A stretch of DNA of 64,000 nt. Origin: Stenogyne calaminthoides. Lineage: Eukaryota; Streptophyta; Magnoliopsida; Lamiales; Lamiaceae. Under the pieces are notes generated by a model. The model had not been told where the DNA came from. It saw only the letters and a list, made by a program, of their open reading frames with translations, and searched no databases. Shown here piece by piece: positions 1 through 10,612 of this stretch. Location of the stretch: the NCBI GenBank assembly GCA_037126765.1, contig JBBCBC010000007.1, forward strand, positions 23,259,667-23,323,666, written 5' to 3'. The translations under genes were made by a program, and so were the position numbers. The first letter of the stretch is position 1. Each line of letters opens with the position of its first letter.

Positions 1-265
1 TTAAAAACATAAATCGACACATATATGATTACAAAAATCAGAAAGAAACATACAAAGATGAAATTAAGTGTATCTATTCTCAAATTTGAAACAATTTAAA
101 TCATTTCATCTTCCAGTAAGAACCTTAAGGTACTATGTCGGCTTTAAAAAAAGCTTGTAAATAGATTCATTAAAACTTCCAAGATATTTGATAAAATCAA
201 GTGTCATGAATTTGCAAGAATGTAGAAGTCTAATATTTATCTTAGAGGCATATTAAAAAAAATAA

Positions 266-288
266 ATATATATATATATATATATATA
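266..288. repeat. (TA)n microsatellite
   Basis: An uninterrupted run of alternating A and T, about 11 dinucleotides, in AT-rich spacer. Confidence 0.9.
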
Positions 289-712
289 AATTTTTCCGTG
301 TTCATTTCTTCCAACATGATTGGTCCCAAGACTTTCCAATTTTAGATTTCTTGGAGTATCTTTCTGTGAAGACTCATTAAGATGAATAATATGAACATTT
401 TTCATGACGGAATCAAAATAATTAATTTTAAGTACCTAAAATTAGATCGAGATTTTTTAAGTCTCAAATGGACATCTTATCACAAAGAACTTGCACTTGA
501 CTAAACTTTTGTGCATAAATGGATTCTTTAGGTAATTGGGAAAAACAGACAAAAAAAATAAAGAAATTTGTGATTATTATAATCCTGAATATTAATCTCA
601 ATTTATAGGAATATGAAATTATTATCATATCATATTGAATCCAACAAAACAAATAAAAATATAATTGAAAATGGAAAGAAAAATAACTAATCAACATGGA
701 AGGAAATTAAGG

Positions 713-776
713 ACCAAATTCAACTTTTTCGTCCTTTTAGCCAGTCAAAACTAAGGACGAAAATATTGAATTTGGT
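713..776. repeat. 24-bp inverted repeat (hairpin)
   Basis: Arms at 713-736 and 753-776 are reverse complements at 22 of 24 positions, separated by 16 bases. Arm ends read ACCAAATTCAA and TTGAATTTGGT. It could be a remnant of a small inverted-repeat transposon, but no flanking target duplication is evident. Confidence 0.7.
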
Positions 777-1649
777 AAACATATTTTAGCTAGTTCATGG
801 TTAAACAACTGCATTTGGTAAACTTATGGGACTATATCTAAAGTTGGAGAAAGTTAGCTACTAAAATCAAAATTAGTGAAAATTATAAGGAAAAAAAAGA
901 AGTATTTTTATACCATTTTTTAATATTCTATATTTGCAATATATTTACATTTCTTATTCTAATTTATAAACTAAATGTATTCTTTAATATAATGTATGTA
1001 CAATTGCATATCATGTTGGTTGAACGTTTATTGTATTCACATTAATAAAATATTATTTCAATACATATTTAATAGTAATGTATAAATAATAATTATAATT
1101 TTAAATGCTCATGCATTATCATCATTATATTTTAATTTAAATTATAAAAAGTACCAAAACCTCTTAATAATAAATAATATGTCATTATATCTAATCTTAT
1201 AATTTTAAAATTAATTTCTCCAACATGATTTGTGTGTAGAATGTGAAAGAGATGAATGTAACTTTATACTTCCTTCTTCCTGGATTAACTTGCACCGTTT
1301 TATTGGCGCACAAAATAAGAAAGTTGAGTAATTAGTAGGATTGTGAGGGGTAATTTTGTAAACTATTATGTATAAAGTATAGAAATGGATTTGAAGTATG
1401 TGTATGTGTGGGTCCAAAAGTAATAGCATTTTGTGTAATATTGTGGATATTGTAAGGATGAAGTTTATGGAGGACTTTCTACTTTTAGAGCGTGCAAATT
1501 ATTTTGGAACATCTGTATAAGTAAAGTGTGCAAGTTATTATATGAGGTTGATTGAGTAATTACTTATTGTGTTGTTCTTAATATGTGATGACTCATCAAT
1601 TCCTCTAATTTAGTCTCTAAAACTTGGAGAATATGTTTCGTATTGCTTC

Positions 1650-1945
1650 AGGGCTTGAGATCTTGCAAGGAATATATGAATTTTTCTACAAAAATTTGTT
1701 CCATAAAAAATATAAGTCATAACCACCTCTCAACAAAAATATCATCCAAAATTTGTACATCAAGATCATACTCAGTTTGTGATCATATACTCACATCTCC
1801 AATAGATGTTATCCAATCAGAAAATATTTTCAACTCGTGTAAACCTTCTGCCAATCTCGAGTTTTGCAACAATATGTTCCTTATAAAATTCAGTAGAGTA
1901 CAATTATTACACATAACAGGTGAATTTATTGTAGTGTGAATTGGA
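1650..1945 (-). pseudogene. Helitron helicase fragment (H1)
   Basis: Read on the minus strand, this piece matches the part of Helitron (Pif1-like) helicases after the GGDFRQ block. It has a segment like INSSYLW, here INSPVMC, then an NSRLAEGLHELKIFSDWI stretch and an SIGDVSI stretch, where intact Helitrons have an F-x-W-I-L-x-I-G-D-G motif. An in-frame stop follows the IGD motif. Only about 100 codons remain, with no Rep (HUH) domain and no Walker A. The plus-strand open frame over the same bases is a shadow. A second copy of this fragment lies after the N gap, at about 40730-41023. Confidence 0.72.
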
Positions 1946-2104
1946 TGCTACAATCATCAAAGACGGATCTATCATTCCTAAGATGAGGGCACATGCCCCC
2001 AGTAATTTTTTTCCTAATACACTATATATATGTATACATAAAAAGTATTAGTTAATTATAAATTATATTAATACGAGTACATTATTTCAATCTCATTTCT
2101 TAGA

Positions 2105-2109
2105 TCACT
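2105..2109. repeat. Left target-site duplication TCACT
   Basis: TCACT immediately precedes the first LTR (TGTAACACC...). The same five bases immediately follow the third LTR at 11931-11935. A 5-bp duplication is the normal footprint of Ty3/gypsy integrase. Confidence 0.88.
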
Positions 2110-4409
2110 TGTAACACCCCGTCCCAAATTTAATAAGAAATAAAGGAATAAACTATTTTAAGAGTTTACCATTATTTTAACAATGTTTTATATTTTCAAA
2201 AGGTTTGATTTCAGGAAGACGGACGAGCATTCTGAGGTTGGAGCACTCCTAACACATAATAAAGAAATAAATAAAAGTACAAGGTTTGATTAATATTTAA
2301 TAAATTGTCGGAACTTGAAATAAAAGGAGTCTGATAAATTAATAAACAGCTCAATAAACATATTATATATTAATTAGGTAATTAAAGAAGAAAAAGATTA
2401 GTTCATTTACTTATTTTTATGAATAAGGGATTCTTAATTACGAAAATAATTTATTTCTTGAAAAGACTATCTTGCCTCTTTGTGATATATATTGATCTCG
2501 ATATTTATTTATTTTCTACCATGACTCATTCTTAGATTCTTTATTTAAATTAAATATTATATTTCTTATAAATAATATACCATATATGTTAAAGAAATAA
2601 TATATGTTGTACATGGATTGTGAACACAATAGTAGTGTGATGACCCATTTATATCTCTTTTATAAATTGGACTGATAGCATTAATTTAGCTAAATTGGCC
2701 CATAATAGGAAAAGAAATCAATCAGCCCATTTTTCTTAAACATGGTCCAAGCTTGAGGTTACAAACTACATAAAATTTTAGATGTATTGCTAGCAACTTG
2801 TATAAATTACCATTCAACATAAAATTCTAATCAACCAATTGACATACTGATATTTTTAATCCAAATACATATATACATATTAGTATACTACTATTCATAC
2901 ATACATTCGTTCCTATAAAATAAGAGCTTTGGCTAAGAAATAATTCACCCTTCTCTCCTTCTCCAAGCTCTGCAAATTTAATTCTTAAACCTCCCTCTCT
3001 ACATAATTCAAGCAGATTACCACCAACTTCTTCTCCCACACCTCCAAAACTCTCAGCCACCATAACTATGGAAAATTAGAAGCTCACCTTACAACTAAAT
3101 TTCTAACTACTCAAAACATTTAGCCTGCACAAAGGCACAAATCAAAGCTTTACATCTCACCTTCTTCCTCCCACCATCTCAGACGGCGCAACCGCCGCCA
3201 CACCACTGCCGGAAACGGCCGCCGGCGACTTTAGCCGTGCTATCCAACCAACACACCAAAATCATCCCCTCATCACAAGGATTTCAAATCCACAAACCGA
3301 TCGTTCATATGGCTTTTCATTTGAGAGAAATTTATGTTTAAAGCTTTGAATCTTACCTTTCCCAAAAACTGTTGGTTTCGATTTTGGTACCAATTGAAAG
3401 CCCTTGACGAGGAGAACAAAAAACCTCAAACTATTTAATGATTGGACCTGAGACGCCTTTGATTTGTCGCCGAAAAGATTAAGAAAACGTGTTGGGTGAA
3501 GTGTTTCGGACCAGAGGCTCGGGACGTCCCTACAGATTGAGTTATTTTGCAAAGGAATTCAAAAACAGTTCTAACTTATCTATAAAGTTATAAGGTGGGT
3601 GATGCTATCTGTATTGCAGTTGTTAATGTTACGTGGACTGTTAGTGTATTCTACGGTTATCGTTATACAAACTTTTACGAAATTAAAGACCTCCGGGTCC
3701 CATGAATACACGCGGTATTAGTAAGCCGCTATGATACTATGACCACTGAGTCGACATGAATATGGTATGGGCATCAGAAACTCGTGCGTACCTAAGGGTA
3801 TGGGCATCAGAAACTCGTGCGTACCTACGACATAATTGTCGTCATGAATACGTATGTGCATGAACAACTCGTGCGTACGATATGTATATATATGGTATAA
3901 TTGATACTAGGATACTGCTAATCTGTGTAACAGCATACAGGTCATCCACTGAGATTTTTATCTCACACCCCAACAATTTTATGTTTTCAGGATTATGATC
4001 GAGAGGGGCTGGAGTTGTAGAAGGGATGACACGGAGTTTCCCTTGGTTAATGATGATAATATTTAGATATGATTTCTTTAAATAAATGTTATCACTCTTA
4101 ACACTTGATGATATATTTGTATGCCGAGTAATGAACCTTCTCTTAAAAGTTGCTAGATGTTTATCTTGTAAGATATCCATAAAATTAACCAATACTTCTC
4201 AATGATCTAGTTTTAATAAACGGGTCCACACTGCTTTTTCATAGCTTATATTTGTCATTGATACTTTCCGCTGCAAAATGTAATACTTATGCTTGTCGTT
4301 ATATTTTAAAAAGAAATTTTTAAGCTCAGATTTTACAATCACTAAGTGGCGACTCGAGTTTAGAATGTCGAAGGTGCAAGAGCCGGCATTCTAGATTCGG
4401 GGCATTACA
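2110..4409 (+). repeat. LTR1 (5' LTR) of gypsy element
   Basis: Begins TGTAACACCCCGTCCC, ends GGGGCATTACA, and is followed after two bases by the primer-binding site. It is 2.3 kb long. It holds a TATA box (2914-2922), a C/T-rich stretch after it, and one copy of an 88-bp minisatellite unit (about 3750-3840) that is expanded in LTR2. Confidence 0.9.
2914..2922 (+). promoter_or_regulatory. TATA box of LTR1 promoter
   Basis: TATAAAATA, followed by a C/T-rich region from about 2946. This is the likely U3/R transition. The same motif is in LTR2 at 8693-8701. Confidence 0.55.
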
Positions 4410-4411
4410 GG

Positions 4412-4423
4412 TGGTATCAGAGC
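4412..4423 (+). promoter_or_regulatory. Primer-binding site (initiator-tRNA-Met type)
   Basis: TGGTATCAGAGC, two bases after the LTR end. This is the plant retrotransposon site complementary to the 3' end of initiator methionine tRNA, where minus-strand DNA synthesis is primed. Confidence 0.9.
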
Positions 4424-5365
4424 CTAGGTTCAACTTTCGGACAAAAATTTAAATACAATTTTTCATATTAAATTTTTTTTATATAAAAAATACATAAACA
4501 TACTAGTAATTAGAAATTCTTAAAAAGTTGAGTATAAAATGTTTAATAGAAACCTTAAGCTAATATACCTGACCTACTTGAACTAAGTAATTACTTGTGG
4601 GAAAATGTGTTCCCAGCCGCAGCCGAAGCACCTCGAGGTATGTATTTGTTTTAAATGATTTTCAAGTAAGGTTATGATTTGAAAATGGTTTCAAGGACAT
4701 TGACATGCATAATTTACGAAAGTTACGAAGTGAAAAATGATAAACTATGCGTTGATACGACATGTTTATGAAATGAACGAAAATGTTATGGAATGATTCA
4801 CTCATTTCCTCATGGTACAAGTTGAAGTTTATGGAAATATTGTACATGCATTCATGATACTTATGATATCATCCAAACACTCTTAATTTTAAACCTTTAG
4901 ATCTCTATGTTTTGTGGAATATAAGACGGACCTAGAATGACTCCCTTCACTTGAACTACAGTCCCTATATCACTGTGTAGTCTAGAAGGCACTAGATGCT
5001 TATATTATTATTTTATCTTATTGGGACTGTTGGTTTTTTTTAAATGGAGGACACTCCATGTTTTAAACGGTTATATATATTATTCTACAACTCACTTCAA
5101 GTGGACTTGTATTTATTATATCCGTTATTTTTACCCAATTATTGCTTTATTGACATGCGATCAATGGTTCCTAAACTTAAGTTGTTGATCCGTCATTGTG
5201 CCGCTGTGGCCACAATGTGTTCCAATGTTCTGCGTATTCCAATGTATAACTTGTGCTAGTACCGTGTTAATTACGATAATTATGTTCTGTTTTTTAAGTT
5301 TTTTCATACCTATACGTAGTAAACTATATATTATTTTTCCCTTAAGAGCCTTACTTAATTTTAGA
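4424..5365 (+). other. Untranslated leader of the gypsy element
   Basis: About 940 bp between the primer-binding site and gag with no coding signature. The same leader is present in the minus-strand element (31391-32380) and in the right-half copy, which supports a conserved RNA leader, possibly carrying packaging signals. The packaging role is inference. Confidence 0.6.
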
Positions 5366-6540
5366 ATAGTACAACCACGACGTGGACGTGAACAACCTCT
5401 TAGGGAAACTCTAGAAAGGTCTACTGATCCATAGAATAATGAATCACAACAACCACCGAACGCTGAACCACAACAACCGCCTAACGCGACACCGTAGCCG
5501 ACATGGCAAGAGAATTCTTCAATTCTCACCATAACTACATCGAACGAAAGTACCCACCACCATATGCACCTATGCCACATGTGGTGCTGAGGGCCAATGA
5601 ATTTGTCGAACACTTTCAACTACTGCAACCACCCAAGCTAAATGGGAAAGAAGGCCCTATAACAAATGAAGAGTGGATTGTCGGTCTAGAACACATCTAT
5701 CGCCACATGACATTGATTGACACACAAAAGGTCTCATGTGCACAATTTCAGCTTCTAGAAGATGCTACCCAATGGTGGGTAATCCTATGACTAAATCCTG
5801 AATGCCGAGGGAAGGCAAGTGCTTACGTGGGAAGGATTTAAACGAGCAATAATGGACATGTATTTTCCACAGACTCTACGTGATCAGGAAGAGCAAGAAT
5901 TTATCAACCTACGACAAAGCATCCTCTCAGTATCAGAGTACGAGAGGAAATTTAATAAGCTATCACGATATGCTCCACATCTAATGGAGATTGATGCCAA
6001 GAAAGCAAGGAGATTTGAACGGGTTATAGACCCAAGGTCGGAGGAATCGTGGCAGGATTGAAATTTTTAAACTACAATGAGGTTTTTGATCGAGCACTGA
6101 CTAACTCGATTGATTTGTGTTTGGAGTTTAAACAAACTCTTACAACTACGTCTGTCAACCGCAAATGGAAATCAAACTTCAAGGGAAACCCTTATCCGAC
6201 GCCAAGAGGAAGCAACTTCAAGGCCCCGGGAACCATGCCAATTTGCCACAAGTGCAGGAAGAGACACCCGGGAGTATGCCTCCGTGGAACCAAAACTTGT
6301 TATCGTTGTCGTCAGACGGTACATAAAATCTCTGAATGCCCTATTCCAATGAACGATCGACCACCGATGATGAATTTTCCAAACCGTCAACCAAAGGGAA
6401 CCAATCAATATCAACTACAACATATGGGAAAATTTCAAGCTCGACAATTTCTTGTACATAACAACCACCTACCTTGACCATCGAGAAGAGATCCGTCCTA
6501 CCAAGAACGGGCCTAAGTAAATGCTAGCTTCGGAGATGGG
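5366..6540 (+). pseudogene. gag: Degenerate gag (retrotransposon capsid/nucleocapsid)
   Basis: Gag forms the retrotransposon particle and binds its RNA. The order seen is a PRRGRE-type basic N-terminus (from 5366, where the relative's ATG is ATA), an early stop (5432), then capsid-like pieces: MAREFFNSHHNY, EEWIVGLEHIYRHM, LTWEGFKRAIMDMYFPQTLRD and FINLRQSILSVSEYERKFNKLS. These match the retrotransposon gag family. A nucleocapsid end carries CHKCRKRHPGVC and a CCHC zinc knuckle, CYRCRQTVHKISEC (6298-6339). At least three frame changes and stops (near 5434, 5790 and 6060) break it, so no full protein can be made. The start-codon loss and frameshifts are seen directly, and the family assignment rests on the motifs. 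Confidence 0.85.
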
Positions 6541-6700
6541 AAGGAGAGTGAAGAACCAATGCTACACAAGTATCAAGAACCACCCGAGCAGCATTAAACC
6601 CTAGTAGGTACATTACTTGTGCTTGAAATACATGTACATGTATTTATTGATACATGAGCATCCCACTCTCTTGTGTTTAAAAGTTCGAAGGAGTCGGGAA
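6541..6700 (+). pseudogene. Retroviral-type aspartic protease vestige with stop in the active site
   Basis: After gag, a short stretch reads GTLLVLEIHVHVFIDT, a stop, then ASHSL. Ty3/gypsy proteases have F-D-T-G-A-S-H-S here. The glycine codon of the catalytic DTG triplet is TGA (6655-6657). About 30 residues are recognisable, then the similarity ends. The same stop occurs in the minus-strand element (29754-29756), so it predates both copies. Confidence 0.7.
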
Positions 6701-7032
6701 TAAAAAGTATTGGAGGAGATATTCTAGACGGAGAATACAATGAGAATCCAAAATCAAGAAGGTTGAGCGAAGCTAGAATTTGATGGACACCGAATAAATA
6801 CCAAATTTTGCATTCTTAAGACGAAGATCCTATAAAAATTTAAGATGAGCTAGTTTTGGCACGTAAGTATAAGTATAGGAAGACGAGTATTGACATAATT
6901 ACTTTCTCTTAGAAATGCCGTTAGATTTTAAGATCGGGTAGAACTTTTAGAAGTAGAGTCGAATGATTTAGAAATAGAATTCAACTTTTCTCCTACGTTG
7001 ACCACCTCGTTTAGACCAAAGGGTTTAGTATA

Positions 7033-7072
7033 AGTGAATTTTGGGGACAAAATTCTTTTGAGTGGAGGAGGG
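7033..7072 (+). other. Polypurine-tract-like motif inside the internal domain
   Basis: The sequence runs GTGAATTTTGGGGACAAAAT, then TCTTTTGAGTGGAGGAGGG. This closely resembles the block that normally sits directly upstream of a gypsy 3' LTR (compare 7850-7887). Here no LTR follows and the integrase tail comes next. It is conserved in the minus-strand element (29329-29375). Confidence 0.6.
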
Positions 7073-7089
7073 TATGACTACAACGCTTC

Positions 7090-7860
7090 TAAAACAAACA
7101 AGGATGTGACATCATGCAACATGGGAAAGACATTGCGTATGCATAACAATGGCCAAAATTATACCAACAAATTAGCTAACTCGTGATTTTAGAAACTCGC
7201 TTTCAACTCGCGGTACAACAGAAGCTGCCAAAGTATGATATACACGACACTGATTGAAGCACTTAGTGGAAAGAAGAGAAGATTGCTTAATATTAAGACG
7301 AAGTGGATATCGGAAAATGCTTGTACAAAGATTAATGGAAATTGTTTCAATCAAAGAAAGGATCAAGACGACACAAGATTTATCAAATATCGCATGTCGA
7401 CACTCGGAGAATGAATTTACACTTCAAACTTGACGAGAAAGTATTTCTTAGAATTTAACTGAGGGAGAGATTGATTCGCTTTGGGAAGAGAGACAAGATG
7501 AAGCATTGCTACGTAAAACCACTCGACTTTTTCGTTTAGGATGGAGACGAAACCTATCATTTAGCTTTACCAACTGAGATGTCATGAGTACACAACGTGT
7601 TTCATACTTTAGACGGCGAAATAAATGTAGAGGTAACTTAGACCACACTATCAATTTTAGAAACTTAGAATTAAGACCTGATTTTTACTTTCGAGGAAGT
7701 ACACATGACAAACTTAGGAAGGGAGCTTCATGGTTATAGAAATCAAGAATATTTTGGTTCTGTAGACATGGAAAATAAGAATGAATTGTTTTGGAAAAGG
7801 GAAATGGTCTTAGGAAAATACCCGCAATAACTAAGAGAACCGAGTAAGTGAAATTTCGGG
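7090..7860 (+). pseudogene. Integrase C-terminal remnant (Ty3/gypsy pol tail)
   Basis: Integrase inserts the element's DNA into the host genome. Only its C-terminal part is traceable. It includes a YTTLIEALSGKKRR-like segment (normally APYEALYGRRCR), an IKERIKTTQD stretch, RLIRFGKRDKMKHCYVKP at about 7468-7521 (normally RFGKRGKLSPRYIGPF), and YHLALPTEM with VHNVFHT at 7555-7608 (normally YRLALPPxLxxVHNVFH). Frame changes and stops interrupt it. The zinc-binding HHCC, the catalytic D,D35E core, reverse transcriptase and RNase H are all missing between the protease vestige and this point. Confidence 0.75.
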
Positions 7861-7874
7861 GACGAAATTCTATT

Positions 7875-7887
7875 AAGGAGGTAGGGA
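7875..7887 (+). promoter_or_regulatory. Polypurine tract
   Basis: AAGGAGGTAGGGA lies directly before the TGTAAC start of LTR2 and serves as the plus-strand primer during reverse transcription. Confidence 0.85.
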
Positions 7888-10445
7888 TGTAACACCCCGT
7901 CCCAAATTTAATAAGAAATAAAGGAATAAACTATTTTAAGAGTTTACCATTATTTTAACAATGTTTTATATTTTCAAAAGGTTTAATTTCAGGAAGACGG
8001 ACGAGCATTCTGAGGTTGGAGCACTCCTAACACATAATAAAGAAATAAATAAAAGTACAAGGTTTGATTAATATTTAATAAATTGTCGGAACTTGAAATA
8101 AAAGGAGTCTAATAAATTAATAAACAGCTCAATAAACATATTATATATTAATAAGGTAATTAAAGAAGAAAAAGATTAGTTCATTTACTTATTTTTATGA
8201 ATAAGGGATTCTTAATTACGAAAAATAATTTATTTCTTGAAAAGACTATCTTGCCTCTTTGTGATATATATTGATCTCGATATTTATTTATTTTCTACCA
8301 TGACTCATTCTTAGATTCTTAATTTAAATTAAATATTAGATTTCTTATAAATAATATACCATATATGTTAAAAAAATAATATATGTTGTACATGGATTGT
8401 GAACACAATAGTAGTGTGATGACCCATTTACATCTCTTTTATAAATTGGACTGATAGCATTAATTTAGCTAAATTGGCCCATTATAGGAAAAGAAATCAA
8501 TCAGCCCATTTTTCTTAAACATGGTCCAAGCTTGAGGTTACAAACTACATAAAATTTTAGATGTATTGCTAGCAACTTGTATAAATTACCATTCAACATA
8601 AAATTCTAATCAACCAATTGGCATACTGATATTTTTAATCCAAATACATATATACATATTAGTATACTACTATTCATACATACATTCGTTCCTATAAAAT
8701 AAGAGCTTTGGCTAAGAAATAATTCACCATTCTCTCCTTCTCCAAGCTCTGCAAATTTAATTCTTAAACCTCCCTCTCTACATAATTCAAGCAGATTACC
8801 ACCAACTTCTTCTCCCACACCTCCAAAACTCTCAGCCACCATAACTATGGAAAATTAGAAGCTCACCTTACAACTAAATTTCTAACTACTCAAAACATTT
8901 AGCCTGCACAAAGGCACAAATCAAAGCTTTACATCTCACCTTCTTCCTCCCACCATCTCAGACGGCGCAACCGCCGCCACACCACTGCCGGAAACGGCCG
9001 CCGGCGACTTTATCCGTGCTATCCAACCAACACACCAAAATCATCCCCTCATCACAAGGATTTCAAATCCACAAACCGATCGTTCATATGGCTTTTCATT
9101 TGAGAGAAATTTATGTTTAAAGCTTTGAATCTTACCTTTCCAAAAAATGCTGCCGCACGGTTGGTCTCGATTTTGGTACCAATTGAAAGCCCTTGACGAG
9201 GAGAACAAAAACCCTCAAACTATTTAATGATCGGACCTGAGACGCCTTTGATTTGTCGCCGAAAAGATTAAGAAAACATGTTGGGTGAAGTGTTTCGGAC
9301 TAGAGGCTTGGGACGTCCCTATAGATTGAGTTATTTTGCAAAGAAATTCAAAAACAGTTCTAACTTATCTATAAAGTTATAAGGTGGGTGATACTATCTG
9401 TATTGCAGTTGTTAATGTTACGTGGACTGTTAGTGTATTCTACGGTTATCGTTATACAAACTTTTACGAAATTAAAGACCTCCGGGTCCCATGAATACAC
9501 GCTATATTAGTAAGCCGCTATGATACTACGACCACTGAGTCGACATGAATATGGTATGGGCATCAGAAACTCGTGCGTACCTAAGGGTATGAGCATCAGA
9601 AACTTGTGCGTACCTACGACATAATAGTCGACATGAATATGGTATGGGCATCAGAAACTCGTGCGTACCTAAGGGTATGGGCATTAGAAACTCATGCGTA
9701 CCTACGACATAATAGTCGACGTGAATATGGTATGGGCATCAGAAACTCGTGCGTACCTAAGGGTATGGGCATCAGAAACTCGTGCGTACCTACGACATAA
9801 TAGTCGACATGAATATGGTATGGGCATCAGAAACTCGTGCGTACCTAAGGGTATGGGCATCAGAAACTCGTGCGTACCTACGACATAATAGTTGTCATGA
9901 ATACGTATGTGCATGAACAACTCGTGCGTACGATATGTATATATATGGTATAATTGATACTAGGATACTGCTAATCTGTGTAACAACATACAGTCATCCA
10001 CTGAGATTTTTATCTCACACCCCAACAGTTTTATGTTTTCAGGATTATGATCGAGAGGGGCTGGAGCTGTAGAAGGGATGACACGGAGTTTCCCTTGGTT
10101 AATGATGATAATATTTAGATATGATTTCCTCTTAACACTTGATGATATATTTGTATGCCGAGTAATGAACCATCTCTTAAAAGTTGCTAGATGTTTATCT
10201 TGTAAGATATTCTTAAAATTAACTAATACTTATCAATGATCTAGTTTTAATAAACGGGTCCACACTGCTTTTTTTCATAGCTTATATTTGTCATTGATAC
10301 TTTCCGCTGCAAAATGTAATACTTATGCTTGTCGTTATATTTTAAAAAGAAATTTTTAAGCTCAGATTTTACAATTACTAAGTGGCGACCCGAGTTTAGA
10401 GTGTCGAAGGTGCAAGAGCCGGCATTCTAGATTCGGGGCGTTACA
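7888..10445 (+). repeat. LTR2 of gypsy element
   Basis: Same start and end as LTR1 (TGTAACACCCCG ... GGGGCGTTACA). It is about 260 bp longer than LTR1, and most of the excess is three extra 88-bp minisatellite units (9539-9890). TATA box at 8693-8701. A primer-binding site follows it, showing that it is the middle LTR of a tandem array. Confidence 0.9.
9539..9890. repeat. 88-bp minisatellite, four tandem units, in LTR2
   Basis: Units start with GTCGAC/GTCGAC-like at 9539, 9627, 9715 and 9803, exactly 88 bp apart. Each unit holds two sub-repeats of about 33 bp with the core GGTATGGGCATCAGAAACTC. LTR1 has one unit and LTR3 has a scrambled version (about 11070-11345). Confidence 0.92.
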
Positions 10446-10447
10446 GG

Positions 10448-10459
10448 TGGTATCAGAGC
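10448..10459 (+). promoter_or_regulatory. Second primer-binding site (after LTR2)
   Basis: TGGTATCAGAGC, followed by about 155 bp of the same leader that follows LTR1. It stops near 10612, where truncated LTR3 begins. This is direct evidence for a partly deleted second internal domain. Confidence 0.9.
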
Positions 10460-10612
10460 CTAGGTTCAACTTTCGGACAAAAAATAAAATACAATTTTTC
10501 ACATTAAAATTTTTTTTATATAAAAATTTTCATAAAAGAACTTGCCTTAATACATAAAAATACTAGTAATTAGAAATTCTTAAAAAGTTGAGTATAAAAT
10601 GTTTAATAGAAA

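Larger units (their letters stand above)
1..1640. other. AT-rich intergenic DNA, no gene recognised
   Basis: Very AT-rich sequence with stop codons in all frames and no recognisable protein motif. It holds a (TA)n run (266-288) and a short hairpin (713-776), described separately. The short open frames near 464-697 and 1211-1429 have no family signature and look like chance. Confidence 0.7.

Noticed and set aside
464..697. 77-codon minus-strand open frame near the window start
   Set aside because: Low-complexity hydrophobic translation of AT-rich DNA, with no family motif or supporting context.
1643..1939. 98-codon plus-strand open frame
   Set aside because: Antisense shadow of the minus-strand Helitron helicase fragment, which has clear family motifs.
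9539..9890. Regularly spaced repeats resembling a CRISPR-like array
   Set aside because: Units are head-to-tail 88-bp minisatellite copies without unique spacers, inside a plant LTR.
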